From contig NZ_CP113431.1 of the NCBI RefSeq assembly GCF_030506255.1, positions 3,793,001-3,857,000 on the forward strand: DNA of 64,000 bases, read 5' to 3'. The position numbers and the translations under genes are program-made. Below, one piece after another: positions 28,487 to 38,251 of this stretch (its first letter is position 1; each line of letters opens with the position of its first letter). The stretch is from Nocardioides sp. Arc9.136. GTDB taxonomy: Bacteria > Actinomycetota > Actinomycetes > Propionibacteriales > Nocardioidaceae. Under the pieces are notes generated by a model. That model searched no databases and was not told where the DNA came from. It saw nothing but the letters and a program-made list of their open reading frames with translations.

Positions 28487-30013
28487 ATGGCGTTCACGGT
28501 GCGAGACCTCCTCGAAATGCCGCTCCTGCGGCGAGCGCGGCCCGAGGTGCTCGTCGGGAGCGACCTCGGCGCCCGCGAGGTGCGCTGGGTGCACACCTCG
28601 GAGATCTACGGCATCTCCCCGCTGCTCAAGGGCGGGGAGGTGCTGCTGACCACCGGGCTCGGGCTGGTCGGTGCGGCCGGCCCGGGGATCGGCGCGTACG
28701 TCGAGTCGCTGGCCGCCCAGGGCGTCGCGGCGCTGCTGCTCGAGCTGGGCCGCACGTTCCCGACCCCGCCCGACGCGCTGGTCGCCGCGGCCCGCGAGCA
28801 CGACCTGCCGCTGGTGGTGCTGCACGGCGTGGTGCCGTTCATCGAGGTGACCGAGGCGGTGCACCCGCTGCTGATCACCGGCGAGCTCGACGTCCTGCGC
28901 CGCGCCGACGAGGTGACGGCGGTGCTGCACGACGCGGTGGCCGAGGGCATCGGCGGGCCGGAGCTCGTCGCGCTCGTCGCACAGTGCTGCCGGGCCCCGG
29001 TGGGGGTCTACTCCCCCGACGGCACGCTGCTCCTCGGCGAGGACGTCCGCTCCCGGGTCGGGCCCCCGCTCGAGGCGGAGGTGGGCCGCACGCCGTGGGC
29101 GACCCTGGCCGTCGCCGACACCCGCGAGCCGGCACTGCCGCGGCTGGTGGCGCTCTGCGCGACGATGCTCGACCTGCGGCTCGGCCCGGGCGGCGGCACC
29201 GGGCGCCGCACCGGCCCCGGCTCGGACCTGGTGCTGGCGCTCGCGGCCGGCCAGCACCTCAGCCGCGGCGACGTGCTGGTCCGCGCCCGTGCCGCCGGGC
29301 TGGCGCCGGGCGCGGGCGTCCAGGCCGTCGGCCTCGCCGTCGAGCTGCGGCTGCCCGGCTCGCTGCGGCCCGGGCTGAGCGCGACCGTCGAGGCGGCGCA
29401 GGCGGCGTTCGGCGCCGCGCTGGTGGCGGAGGTCGACGGCGTGCTGCTCGTGGCGACGACCGTGCGGCCCTCGGCGCTGCGGGCGAGGCTCGCGGACTTC
29501 GCCGAGGGGCTGGACGCCGAGCTGCGCGCGACCGTGGGCGGCGGGGTGGTCCGGGTGGCCGCCGGGCCGCCCGTCGAGGACCCCGCCGGCCTGGCCCGCT
29601 CGCTGCCGGCGGCGCGCGATGCGCTGCACCTGGCCGCCCGGCTGACCCCGGGCTCGCGCACGGTGCTGGCCAGCGACGTCGGCGTCTACCGTCTGCTGTC
29701 GGGGATGGTCGACGACGCCGAGCTGGGCCGGTTCGTCGAGGACCAGCTCGGCGCGCTGCTCGACCACGACGCACGCCACGGCGCGGAGCTGGTGCCGACG
29801 CTGGACGCCTACCTGGAGGCCGGGCTCTCCAAGACCGTCGCCGCCCACGCGCTGGGCATCCGCCGCCAGACGCTCTACGCGCGGCTCGAGCGGATCACCG
29901 GGCTGCTCGGCGGGCTGGACCTGGAGACCCGGCAGGTCCGCACCGCGCTCGACCTCGCGCTGGTCGGCTGGCGGATGCGGTCCTCCGCCGTCACCCGCCG
30001 GTCGCGGGCCTGA
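28487..30013 (+). CDS. PucR-family transcriptional regulator
   Basis: 508 aa. N-terminal PucR purine-catabolism domain (TVRDLLEMPLLRRARPEVLVG, VRWVHTSEI, LLTTGLGL), a middle GGDEF-like/sensor region, and a C-terminal HTH_30 (LDAYLEAGLSKTVAAHALGIRRQTLYARLERI). Members sense nucleobase or related metabolites. Divergent from the BMP-importer/cytosine-deaminase operon, which it most likely controls. ATG at 28487 opens the domain. Confidence 0.92.
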   Translation: MAFTVRDLLEMPLLRRARPEVLVGSDLGAREVRWVHTSEIYGISPLLKGGEVLLTTGLGLVGAAGPGIGAYVESLAAQGVAALLLELGRTFPTPPDALVAAAREHDLPLVVLHGVVPFIEVTEAVHPLLITGELDVLRRADEVTAVLHDAVAEGIGGPELVALVAQCCRAPVGVYSPDGTLLLGEDVRSRVGPPLEAEVGRTPWATLAVADTREPALPRLVALCATMLDLRLGPGGGTGRRTGPGSDLVLALAAGQHLSRGDVLVRARAAGLAPGAGVQAVGLAVELRLPGSLRPGLSATVEAAQAAFGAALVAEVDGVLLVATTVRPSALRARLADFAEGLDAELRATVGGGVVRVAAGPPVEDPAGLARSLPAARDALHLAARLTPGSRTVLASDVGVYRLLSGMVDDAELGRFVEDQLGALLDHDARHGAELVPTLDAYLEAGLSKTVAAHALGIRRQTLYARLERITGLLGGLDLETRQVRTALDLALVGWRMRSSAVTRRSRA

Positions 30014-30050
30014 CGCGCCCCCGATGGACCCCTGCGTGTTTGACAGCGCC

Positions 30051-30062
30051 GGGGGCGCCCCC
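30051..30062. terminator. GC palindrome after the PucR gene
   Basis: GGGGGCGCCCCC is a perfect 12-bp palindrome within a larger GCGCCGGGGGCGCCCCCGC tract, 38 nt after the stop codon and 73 nt before the beta-glucosidase ATG. It could end the PucR transcript. A TTGACA at 30040-30045 just upstream has no matching -10 at normal spacing. Confidence 0.4.
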
Positions 30063-30081
30063 GCACGCTGGTCACCTCTGT

Positions 30082-30097
30082 GTGGAAGCGCTTCCAC
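30082..30097. promoter_or_regulatory. LacI-family operator upstream of beta-glucosidase
   Basis: GTGGAAGCGCTTCCAC is a perfect 16-bp palindrome, 27 nt before the ATG, with the central CG typical of LacI-family operators (compare the CebR box TGGGAGCGCTCCCA). The LacI-family gene directly downstream of the beta-glucosidase gene is the obvious ligand-controlled repressor. Confidence 0.85.
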
Positions 30098-30123
30098 CCC
30101 GGCCCCGTAGGAGCACCGACCGC

Positions 30124-31584
<1,461 letters not shown>

Positions 31585-31604
31585 TCCTCGCTAGGTTGAC
31601 CGCC

Positions 31605-32615
31605 GTGGAGAGCCCCGGGACGCCGACCCTCGACCAGGTCGCGCGCCTCGCGGGTGTCTCGCGTGCCACGGCCTCCCGCGCGATCAACGGCAGCAGCCGG
31701 GTCAGCGACCGGGCACGCGTCGCCGTCGAGGAGGCGGTGCGCAGCCTCGGGTACGTCGCGAACCCGGCCGCCCGGACGCTCGCCACGCGACGTACGGACT
31801 CAGTGGCGGTGGTGGTCCCCGAGCCCGACGACCGCGTCTTCTCCGACCCGTTCTTCGGGCGCACCCTCACCGCGGTCAACCGCGTCCTGGCCGAGCGGGA
31901 CCTGCAGCTGGTGCTGCTGCTCGCGCGGCCCGGCGAGGAGGAGGACCGCACCCTGCGCTACCTGCGCGGCGGGCACGTCGACGGCGCGATCGTCGTCTCC
32001 CACCACCGCAGCGACCACCTCGCCGAGCACCTGGCCGGGCTCGCGCTGCCGTGCGCGTTCGTCGGGCGGCCGATCCTCGGCGCCGACCGGGTGCCCTGGG
32101 TCGACACCGACAACGTCGCCGGCGCCCGGCTGGCCACCGCGCTGCTGCTCGAGCGCGGCTGCCGCCGGACCGCCCACGTCGCCGGGCCGGCCGACATGGC
32201 CGCCGGCCAGGACCGGCTCGTCGGCTACCTCGGCGCCCTCTCCGACGCCGGCCTCGCGGCCGGCCCGGTCGAGCACGGCGACTTCACCGAGGCCAGCGGC
32301 GAGGCGGCCTGCGCGCGCCTGCTCGCGACGTACCCCGACCTCGACGGGCTCGTCGTCGCCTCCGACCTGATGGCCCGCGGCGCCCTGCGCGCGCTCGCCG
32401 CGGCCGGCCGGTCGGTGCCGGGCGACGTGGCGGTGGTGGGGTACGACGACCTCGGCGCCGACCACTGCGCTCCCCCGCTCACCACGGTGGTCAACCCCGC
32501 CGGCGAGCTGGCCGAGCGCGCCACCCGACTCCTCCTCGCCCGGCTCGACGACCCCGCCACGCCGCGCGACCAGGTGCTGCTCGCTCCCACGCTCGTGCGG
32601 CGCGAGTCCGCCTGA
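31605..32615 (+). CDS. LacI-family transcriptional regulator (beta-glucoside unit)
   Basis: 336 aa. N-terminal LacI HTH (TLDQVARLAGVSRATASRAING), hinge helix (NPAARTLATRRT), then a periplasmic-binding-type sensor ending in DQVLLAPTLVRRES. Expected to repress the beta-glucosidase gene from the palindrome at 30082-30097. GTG start 7 nt after TAGGTT (31592-31597), a leaderless pattern. A long LacI-operator-like palindrome follows the gene. Confidence 0.93.
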   Translation: MESPGTPTLDQVARLAGVSRATASRAINGSSRVSDRARVAVEEAVRSLGYVANPAARTLATRRTDSVAVVVPEPDDRVFSDPFFGRTLTAVNRVLAERDLQLVLLLARPGEEEDRTLRYLRGGHVDGAIVVSHHRSDHLAEHLAGLALPCAFVGRPILGADRVPWVDTDNVAGARLATALLLERGCRRTAHVAGPADMAAGQDRLVGYLGALSDAGLAAGPVEHGDFTEASGEAACARLLATYPDLDGLVVASDLMARGALRALAAAGRSVPGDVAVVGYDDLGADHCAPPLTTVVNPAGELAERATRLLLARLDDPATPRDQVLLAPTLVRRESA

Positions 32616-32644
32616 GGGCTGCGGTCCCGGGGGCTGGGGGCCCG

Positions 32645-32724
32645 CCGCGATCGTTCAATTGTTGGGTTGTAGTGGTGCGCAAGCGCTTGCGCACCACCAC
32701 AACCGTTCAATTGAACGATTGCGG
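32645..32724. repeat. 80-bp near-perfect palindrome with LacI-like core (copy 2)
   Basis: Two 40-nt halves meet at 32684/32685 with 35 of 40 positions pairing. The outer arm reads CCGCRATCGTTCAATTG. The centre TGCGCAAGCGCTTGCGCA has the AAGCGCTT core of a LacI-family operator. It shares its left arm and the position of AAGCGCT with copy 1 at 16902-16992. It lies 29 nt after the LacI gene and ends at the edge of the next gene's upstream region. Confidence 0.85.
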
Positions 32725-32759
32725 TGACCCGGGCCCCACCCGCCCGCTACGTTCCGCAG

Positions 32760-33764
32760 GTGCTGCTCGACGTCCAGCTCGACGCCCGCCCCGACCGGGC
32801 GGCCGCCCGCGCGCAGGAGTTGGTGGGCGCCGGGGTGGCCGGGCTGTTCACGTTCGAGGGCCCGCACGACGTGTTCCTGCCGCTCGCCGCGGCGGCCGGC
32901 GTCGTGCGCACCGACCTGATGACGAACGTCGCGATCGCGATGCCGCGCAGCCCGATGCACCTCGCGCACACGGCGTGGGACCTCCAGCTGATGTCGGGCG
33001 GCCGGTTCCGGCTCGGCCTGGGCTCGCAGGTCAAGCCGCACGTCGAGAACCGGTACGGCGCCACGTGGTCGCCCCCGGCCGCTCGGATGCGCGAGATCGT
33101 GCTGGCCGTCAAGGCGATCCTCGCCTCCTGGCAGGACGGCACCCGGCTGGACTTCCGCGGCGAGCACACCCGCCACACGCTGATGCCGCCGACGTTCGTG
33201 CCCGGCCCGAACCCCCACGGCCCGCCGCCGGTCCTCCTCGGTGCCCTCGGCCCGCTGATGACCCGCACCGCCGGCGAGGTGGCCGACGGGCTGCTCGTGA
33301 TGCCGTTCCACAGCCACCGCCACTTCCGCGAGCGGACGCTGCCGGCGCTCGGCACGCCCGCCTCGCCGACGTTCCGCGTGCACCCGCAGGCGATCGTGGC
33401 GATGGGCCGGACCCCCGAGGAGCTGCACGCGGCGTCGCTGGGCGTCCGCGGCCTGCTGGCGTTCTACGGCTCCACGCCGGCGTACCGCCCCGTCCTCGAG
33501 GTCGAGGGCTGGGCCGACGTGCAGCCCGAGCTCAACCGGCTCTCCAAGACCGGCGACGTCGCCTCGATGATGGAGCTGGTCACCGACGACATGCTCCACA
33601 CCCTCGCGGTGGTCGGCTCGCCGGAGCAGTGCGCGGCCGAGATCGGCCGGCGGTTCGGGGACGTGGCCGACCGGGTGTGCGCCTACTTCCCCGGGTACGA
33701 CGCGCCGCTGGACCAGGTGGGCGCGCTCGCCACGGCGCTGGCCGCCGTCGGCCAGGGCCGCTAG
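32760..33764 (+). CDS. F420-dependent luciferase-like (LLM) oxidoreductase
   Basis: 334 aa LLM-class TIM-barrel protein: FEGPHDVFLPLAAAA, MPRSPMHLAHTAWDLQLMSGGRFRLGLGSQVKPHVENRYG, VLLGALGPLMTRTAGEVADGLLV. These features fit the actinobacterial F420-type subfamily (TIGR03617-like). Substrate unknown. GTG 32760 is chosen because TACGTT (32748-32753) lies 6 nt before it; an in-frame GTG at 32724 overlaps the palindromic element and is less likely. Its stop overlaps the convergent coiled-coil gene. Confidence 0.88.
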   Translation: MLLDVQLDARPDRAAARAQELVGAGVAGLFTFEGPHDVFLPLAAAAGVVRTDLMTNVAIAMPRSPMHLAHTAWDLQLMSGGRFRLGLGSQVKPHVENRYGATWSPPAARMREIVLAVKAILASWQDGTRLDFRGEHTRHTLMPPTFVPGPNPHGPPPVLLGALGPLMTRTAGEVADGLLVMPFHSHRHFRERTLPALGTPASPTFRVHPQAIVAMGRTPEELHAASLGVRGLLAFYGSTPAYRPVLEVEGWADVQPELNRLSKTGDVASMMELVTDDMLHTLAVVGSPEQCAAEIGRRFGDVADRVCAYFPGYDAPLDQVGALATALAAVGQGR

Positions 33765-34711
33765 CGGACCAGCAGCTCCTCGCGTCGGACGGCGAGCCGC
33801 TCGAGCCCGGCGTGCTCGGTGCGCCACCGGGCGAGCAGCTGCTCGCGCACGTCGGCGATGGCGCGGAGCGTCCAGGCCACCCGGTCGGCCGCCTCGGTGA
33901 TCCGGTTGCGCACCGACCAGTCGCTGAAGATGTTGTCGAACCACACGTCGAAGGTCCGCGTGAGCGAGGTGACCTCGATGCCCCCGACGGCCGTCATGCC
34001 GACGTCGGCGAGCTCGGTCGCGAGCCTGCGCAGCGCGAGGTCCGCGTCGTGCAGCAGGCGCTGGGCGGCGTCCATCCGGTCGTACTTCACCATGTCGGTC
34101 AGCAGACCGCCGTCGAGGAAGGTGTCGGCCGTCGACCAGCTCCGCGCCGAGGACAGCAGCTCGGCGGCGGCCGAGAGACGGGCCAGCGCGTGGTCCGCCG
34201 CGGCCACCGCCTCCTGCAGCTCGGCGACGGCGGAGCGGCCGGCGCCGGTGAGCCCGGCGATCTCGTCGAGCTCGGGGACCGACGGGTGGCCGGTGGCCCG
34301 CAGGTGCTCCTCCTTGCCGGCCAGCGCCTCGCGCCGCCGGGCCGTCGCGTCACCGACGGCGTCGAGCGCGGCCCGGGTCGCCCCGACCTCGTCCCGCGCC
34401 CGCGCGAGGCGCGCCTCGGCCTGCGCCACGGCGTACTCCGCGGCCTGCTGCTCGGCCCGCTCACGGTCCAGGTCGACGTCGCGGCTGCCCCGCAGCCCGG
34501 CCCAGATGCGGGTGGGGCTGAAGGACTCCAGGCGCCTCACGTCGGCGCTCTCGTCGGCCAGCCGGGCGCGCCGGGCGACGACCTCGGCGTCGGCCGCCGC
34601 GACCGCGGCCTCCCCGCGCTCGAGCCGGGCGGTGAGCCGGCGCTGCTCGGCGAGGTCGCGCTCGGCATCGGCGAGGGCCGCGTCGAGCGCGGCGAGGTCA
34701 GGCGCGGGCAC
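33761..34711 (-). CDS. Coiled-coil protein of unknown function
   Basis: 316 aa, no recognised domain. Residues ~1-160 are Ala/Arg/Glu-rich with a strong coiled-coil pattern. The C-terminal part (DMVKYDRMDAAQRLLHDADLALRRL, VWFDNIFSDWSVRNRITEAADRVAW) looks conserved and globular. No signal peptide or membrane helix. GTG start overlaps the rhomboid stop by 14 nt, so it is the third gene of the LLM-rhomboid operon. Confidence 0.7.
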   Translation of the reverse strand: MPAPDLAALDAALADAERDLAEQRRLTARLERGEAAVAAADAEVVARRARLADESADVRRLESFSPTRIWAGLRGSRDVDLDRERAEQQAAEYAVAQAEARLARARDEVGATRAALDAVGDATARRREALAGKEEHLRATGHPSVPELDEIAGLTGAGRSAVAELQEAVAAADHALARLSAAAELLSSARSWSTADTFLDGGLLTDMVKYDRMDAAQRLLHDADLALRRLATELADVGMTAVGGIEVTSLTRTFDVWFDNIFSDWSVRNRITEAADRVAWTLRAIADVREQLLARWRTEHAGLERLAVRREELLVR

Positions 34712-35270
34712 GCCGGTCCACCCAGTACGCCGCCAGCGCGCCGCCGACCGCGCCGAAGAGGTGCCCCTGCCAGGAGACGCCCGGCTGGCCGGGCAGCACG
34801 CCGAGCAGCAGGCCGCCGTAGGCGAGGAACAGCACCATGCCGAGGATGATCTCGCCGGCGCTGCGCGTGAAGATCCCGCGCACCATCAGGTAGACCAGCC
34901 AGCCGAAGACCAGGACGCTCGCGCCGAGGTGGATGGAGTACGTCGGCGCGGTCAGCCAGACCCCGATGCCGCCGACCAGCCAGATGATCGCGGTCGCGGC
35001 GAGCCCGCGGCCGGTGCCGCCGACCAGCACGAGGAACGCCAGCACCAGCACCGGCACGGTGTTGCCCGAGAGGTGGTCCCAGCCGGCGTGGAGCACCGGC
35101 GCGAGCGCCACGCCGACCAGTCCGTCGTCGTCGCGGGGGCGCAGGCCGTACGTGTCGAGGTCCCTGCTCCAGACCGCGTCGAGCACCTCGACGACCCACA
35201 GCAGCGCGACGAACCCCACGCTGAGGACCGCGGCGCGGGCCCAGGTGGCCCCGGTGTCCTGCTGGCTCAC
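34698..35270 (-). CDS. Rhomboid-family intramembrane protease
   Basis: 190 aa, about six hydrophobic segments. HAGWDHLSGNT (first conserved His/Asn), LGASVLVFGW with the likely catalytic Ser, and QGHLFGAVGG with the catalytic His form the rhomboid dyad. Cleaves membrane proteins within the bilayer; substrate unknown. GTG start overlaps the TGA of the upstream LLM gene (GTGA). Confidence 0.88.
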   Translation of the reverse strand: MSQQDTGATWARAAVLSVGFVALLWVVEVLDAVWSRDLDTYGLRPRDDDGLVGVALAPVLHAGWDHLSGNTVPVLVLAFLVLVGGTGRGLAATAIIWLVGGIGVWLTAPTYSIHLGASVLVFGWLVYLMVRGIFTRSAGEIILGMVLFLAYGGLLLGVLPGQPGVSWQGHLFGAVGGALAAYWVDRRARA

Positions 35271-36163
35271 GGGAGGAGCTCCGCGACGGCCTCGACCTGC
35301 GCGACGTCCGAGCCGGTCGGGATGAGGTGCACCTCGTGCGTGCCGACGTCCTCGAAGCGCCGCAGCACCTCCCACAGCTGGGCCGGCGTCCCCGCGAACC
35401 CGGTCGTCGGCGCCATCGCGTCGACCAGGTCCGGCGGCAGCCAGCTCATGTAGTGGCGCAGGTGGCGGTGCACCTGCGCGCGGGCGCTGCCGTCGCCGTC
35501 GTCGAGGGCGAACCAGAACGACGTCGTCAGCCGCGGCGCCGCCCGGCCGGCCTCGGCCCACGCGGACTCCGCCAGGTCGAAGAGGCGTCGTACGCCGCCG
35601 GGGTCGACGTCGAGGGTCACGCCGGCGAGGCCGTCGGCCCACGCCGCGGCCGACCGGATCGTCCGCGAGCCCATGGTGCCGACGAGCAGCTCCGGCCCGC
35701 CGGGCTGCACGGGCGGCGGGCCGACCCGGCGGGTGGCTCCAGCGACCGTGTCGCCGCTCCACACGGCCCGCAGCACGCCCGCCCGCTCGGCCATCTCGCG
35801 CATCGTCTGGGTGCCGGTGTCGGCGCCGACCGCGCGGTAGTCCTCGTCGCGCCCGCCGACCCCCAGCCCGACGGTCAGCCGGCCGGCGCAGAGCTGGTCG
35901 GCGGTGGCGAGCGACTTGGCCAGCAGGACGGGGTCGTGCAGCTGCGGGACCACCACGGTCGTCGCGATCCGCACGCGGCCGGTCCAGGCCGCGACCGCAC
36001 CGAGCAGGGTCAGCGTCTCGGGGTTGTCGAAGGCGATCCGCTCGCCGAAGCACAGCGTCGAGAACGGCCCCGCGTCGACCGCGCGCGCCCACTCCTCGAG
36101 CACCGCGGCACCGCGCGCCCACAGGTCCGGCTCCATCACCGGCAGCGTCATCCCCACCTGCAC
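35267..36163 (-). CDS. LLM-class flavin-dependent oxidoreductase
   Basis: 298 aa TIM-barrel LLM protein: VGMTLPVMEPDLW, FGERIAFDNPETLTLLGAVAAWTGRVRIATTVVV, PVLLAKSLATADQLCAGRLTVGLGVGGRDEDYRA, and LLVGTMGSRTIRSAAAWADGLAG. Distinct from the protein at 32.8 kb. FMN or F420 use cannot be told. The GTG at 36163 opens VQVGMTLP; ATG 36151 is also possible. First gene of an operon with the rhomboid and coiled-coil genes. Confidence 0.87.
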   Translation of the reverse strand: MQVGMTLPVMEPDLWARGAAVLEEWARAVDAGPFSTLCFGERIAFDNPETLTLLGAVAAWTGRVRIATTVVVPQLHDPVLLAKSLATADQLCAGRLTVGLGVGGRDEDYRAVGADTGTQTMREMAERAGVLRAVWSGDTVAGATRRVGPPPVQPGGPELLVGTMGSRTIRSAAAWADGLAGVTLDVDPGGVRRLFDLAESAWAEAGRAAPRLTTSFWFALDDGDGSARAQVHRHLRHYMSWLPPDLVDAMAPTTGFAGTPAQLWEVLRRFEDVGTHEVHLIPTGSDVAQVEAVAELLP

Positions 36164-36375
36164 GTGGCCAACTGTGGCAGAGCCGCCCTCGCGGACGCCC
36201 CCGTGCCGGTCGAGCAGGCGAGCGCCGGCGAGCCACCGTCGCTGGTCGAGCAGGCGAGCGCCAGCGAGCCACCGTCGCTGGTCGAGCAGGCGAGCGCCAG
36301 CGAGCCGTCGTCGAGACCCGGTGAGCCGCGCAAGGCCTCGACCCCTGCTCGGTCGGCGGAGGTCAGTCGCGCAGC
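36164..36375. repeat. Three 36-bp tandem repeats between LLM and MFS genes
   Basis: A unit beginning GGTCGAGCAGGCGAGCGCC starts at 36208, 36244 and 36280 with exact 36-bp spacing and few changes. It is followed by GTCGTCGAGACCCGGTGAG. The sequence is the same family as the array at 60.86-61.67 kb. No gene is supported in this interval. Confidence 0.85.
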
Positions 36376-37701
36376 TCAGTCCACGGCGAGCGCCGGCGAC
36401 CGCCGCAGCTCCGGCACCAGCGCGACCAGGCCGAGCAGCGGCAGCACGGCGAGGATGCCGAGCGACGCCGGCACGCCGAGCGCGTCGCCGACCCCGCCGA
36501 CGACCGCCGAGCCGACCGACCCGCCGACGAGGAAGAGGAGGGTCGCCACGCCGAGGGCGACGCCGCGCACGTCCAGCTCGACGGCGTCGCCGACCGACGC
36601 GGTGAGCGCCGGCTGGCCGAGGCCGAAGCCCATCGTCACCAGGACCACGGCGACGGCCAGCACGACCGGCGAGACGAGCGCGGTGCCGACGGCGGCCAGC
36701 ACCAGCGCGACCGAGGCGATGACGCCGGCCACGGCGAGCGCGGCGGGGCCGCCGATCCGGGTCAGCAGCGGGCCGGCGACGCGGGGCACGAAGAGCGCGA
36801 TCACCGCGCTCGGCACCAGCAGCAGCCCGACCTGCCAGGCCTGCCAGCCGTCGTGCACCAGCACGGCCGGCACCGAGACGAGCAGGCCGAACCACGCCGC
36901 CGGCACGGCCGCGGCGGCCACCGCGCTGCGCACGACGGTCGCGTTGCGGACGACCGCGAGCGGGAGGAAGCCGTGCGGCCGGTGCCGCACGCGCAGGGCG
37001 ACGAGCGGGGCGCCGAGCACCATCAGCAGCACGCCGACGAGCGCGACCACCAGCCCGGTGGACGGCGACTGGACGAGCAGGACCAGCCCGGCCGCCGTCG
37101 CCGCCACCAGCACCGCGCCGAGGACGTCGAGGCTCGCGCCGCTGCCCTCGCCCGTGAGCGCGCGCCACAGGAACGGGATGACCAGCAGGCCCAGGATCGG
37201 CAGCGCCATCACGGCCCGCCAGCCGAAGGCGTGCTCGACGACACCGCCCACGAGCGGGCCGAGGCAAGAGACCGCGGCGGCCATGCCCGCGAGCCGGCCC
37301 AGCGCGAGGCCCTTGACCTCGCCGTCGTACCGCGCGCTCAGCGCCGCGACCCCCAGGGTCGGCACGGCGGCCGCGCCGGCGCCCTGGAAGAGGCGGCCGC
37401 CGAGGTGAACGCCGTACGTCGGCGCGAACGCCGCGACCAGCGCGCCGGCGGTCATCAGCCCGACGCCGACGAGCAGCGGGAGCTTCACGCCGACGAGGTC
37501 GGAGATCCGGCCGTAGACCGCCGTGGTGACCGCCAGCATCAAGGCGTACAGGCTGATCGACCACGTCGCGATCCCCACCTCGACGCCGAGGTCGCTGCCC
37601 AGGAGCGGCAGCGCGACCGCGGCGGAGGAGGAGCCCATCCCGGCGAGCCCGAAGAGCAGCCCGAGCAGCAAGGACACGCGGCGGGAGTCGTCGGGGGCCA
37701 T
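36376..37701 (-). CDS. MFS transporter (EmrB/QacA-like)
   Basis: 441 aa with 12 or more hydrophobic segments. LYALMLAVTTAVYGRISDLVGVKLPLLVG is the MFS loop 2-3 signature, followed by GRLFQGAGAAAVPTLGVAAL. Probable drug or metabolite exporter; no substrate clue. ATG at 37701 (MAPDDSRR) chosen as it opens the first helix closely. Divergent from gtrA-like gene. Confidence 0.92.
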   Translation of the reverse strand: MAPDDSRRVSLLLGLLFGLAGMGSSSAAVALPLLGSDLGVEVGIATWSISLYALMLAVTTAVYGRISDLVGVKLPLLVGVGLMTAGALVAAFAPTYGVHLGGRLFQGAGAAAVPTLGVAALSARYDGEVKGLALGRLAGMAAAVSCLGPLVGGVVEHAFGWRAVMALPILGLLVIPFLWRALTGEGSGASLDVLGAVLVAATAAGLVLLVQSPSTGLVVALVGVLLMVLGAPLVALRVRHRPHGFLPLAVVRNATVVRSAVAAAAVPAAWFGLLVSVPAVLVHDGWQAWQVGLLLVPSAVIALFVPRVAGPLLTRIGGPAALAVAGVIASVALVLAAVGTALVSPVVLAVAVVLVTMGFGLGQPALTASVGDAVELDVRGVALGVATLLFLVGGSVGSAVVGGVGDALGVPASLGILAVLPLLGLVALVPELRRSPALAVD

Positions 37702-37768
37702 GACGGGGCTGAACGCTCGGAGGGCCGCGTGTGTTCCACGGCGGCGTGTCGGGGGTACCGACTCCCTT

Positions 37769-38251
37769 GTGCCGCCCACCACCACCTCCGACCGCCCCGC
37801 CGCCGGCGCCGTCACCGGGCGGGTGGCCTGGCGGTTCCTGCTCGTCGGTGGGCTCGCGTTCCTGATCGACGTCGTCTGCTACAACCTGGCCCGCCAGCTG
37901 CTCGAGACGGGGCCGCTGACGTCGAAGTCGCTGGCGTTCGTCGTCTCGGCGACCTTCGCCTTCCTCGGCAACCGGTTGTGGGTCTTCGACCAGCGCGAGC
38001 GGCGGCAGCTCGCCACGGCGTACACCCTGTTCTTCCTGGTCAACGTCGCCGGGCTGGTGGTCAACCTGGTGCCGCTCGCGGTCAGCACCTACGTCTTCGA
38101 CTGGACCTCGGCGGTTGCCGAGAATGTCTCGGGGAACCTGGTCGGCGTGGCACTGGCGACCCTGTTCCGGTTCTGGGGATATGAACGTTGGGTGTTCCCT
38201 CGGGAAACCCCTGCCGAGGCTCGCGAGCCCCGACGTACGGTGGGTCCATGA
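37769..38251 (+). CDS. GtrA-family membrane protein
   Basis: 160 aa with four hydrophobic segments: FLLVGGLAFLIDVVCYNLAR, KSLAFVVSATFAFLGNRLWVF, LFFLVNVAGLVVNLVPL, and VSGNLVGVALATLFRFWGYERWVF. GtrA proteins move or flip a lipid-linked sugar in cell-surface glycosylation. GTG start. The TGA overlaps the start of the proline-rich secreted protein (ATGA). Confidence 0.9.
   Translation: MPPTTTSDRPAAGAVTGRVAWRFLLVGGLAFLIDVVCYNLARQLLETGPLTSKSLAFVVSATFAFLGNRLWVFDQRERRQLATAYTLFFLVNVAGLVVNLVPLAVSTYVFDWTSAVAENVSGNLVGVALATLFRFWGYERWVFPRETPAEAREPRRTVGP

Noticed and set aside
28276..30120. N-terminal extension of the beta-glucosidase frame
   Set aside because: The extra ~600 codons run in another frame through the PucR regulator and would cover the operator. 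The enzyme starts at 30124 with normal length.
32724..32759. GTG 32724 as start of the LLM gene
   Set aside because: It overlaps the palindromic element, adds residues unlike the family, and lies upstream of the TACGTT -10 that fits a leaderless start at 32760.
36207..36315. CRISPR-like 36-bp repeats
   Set aside because: The units are contiguous direct repeats without spacers.
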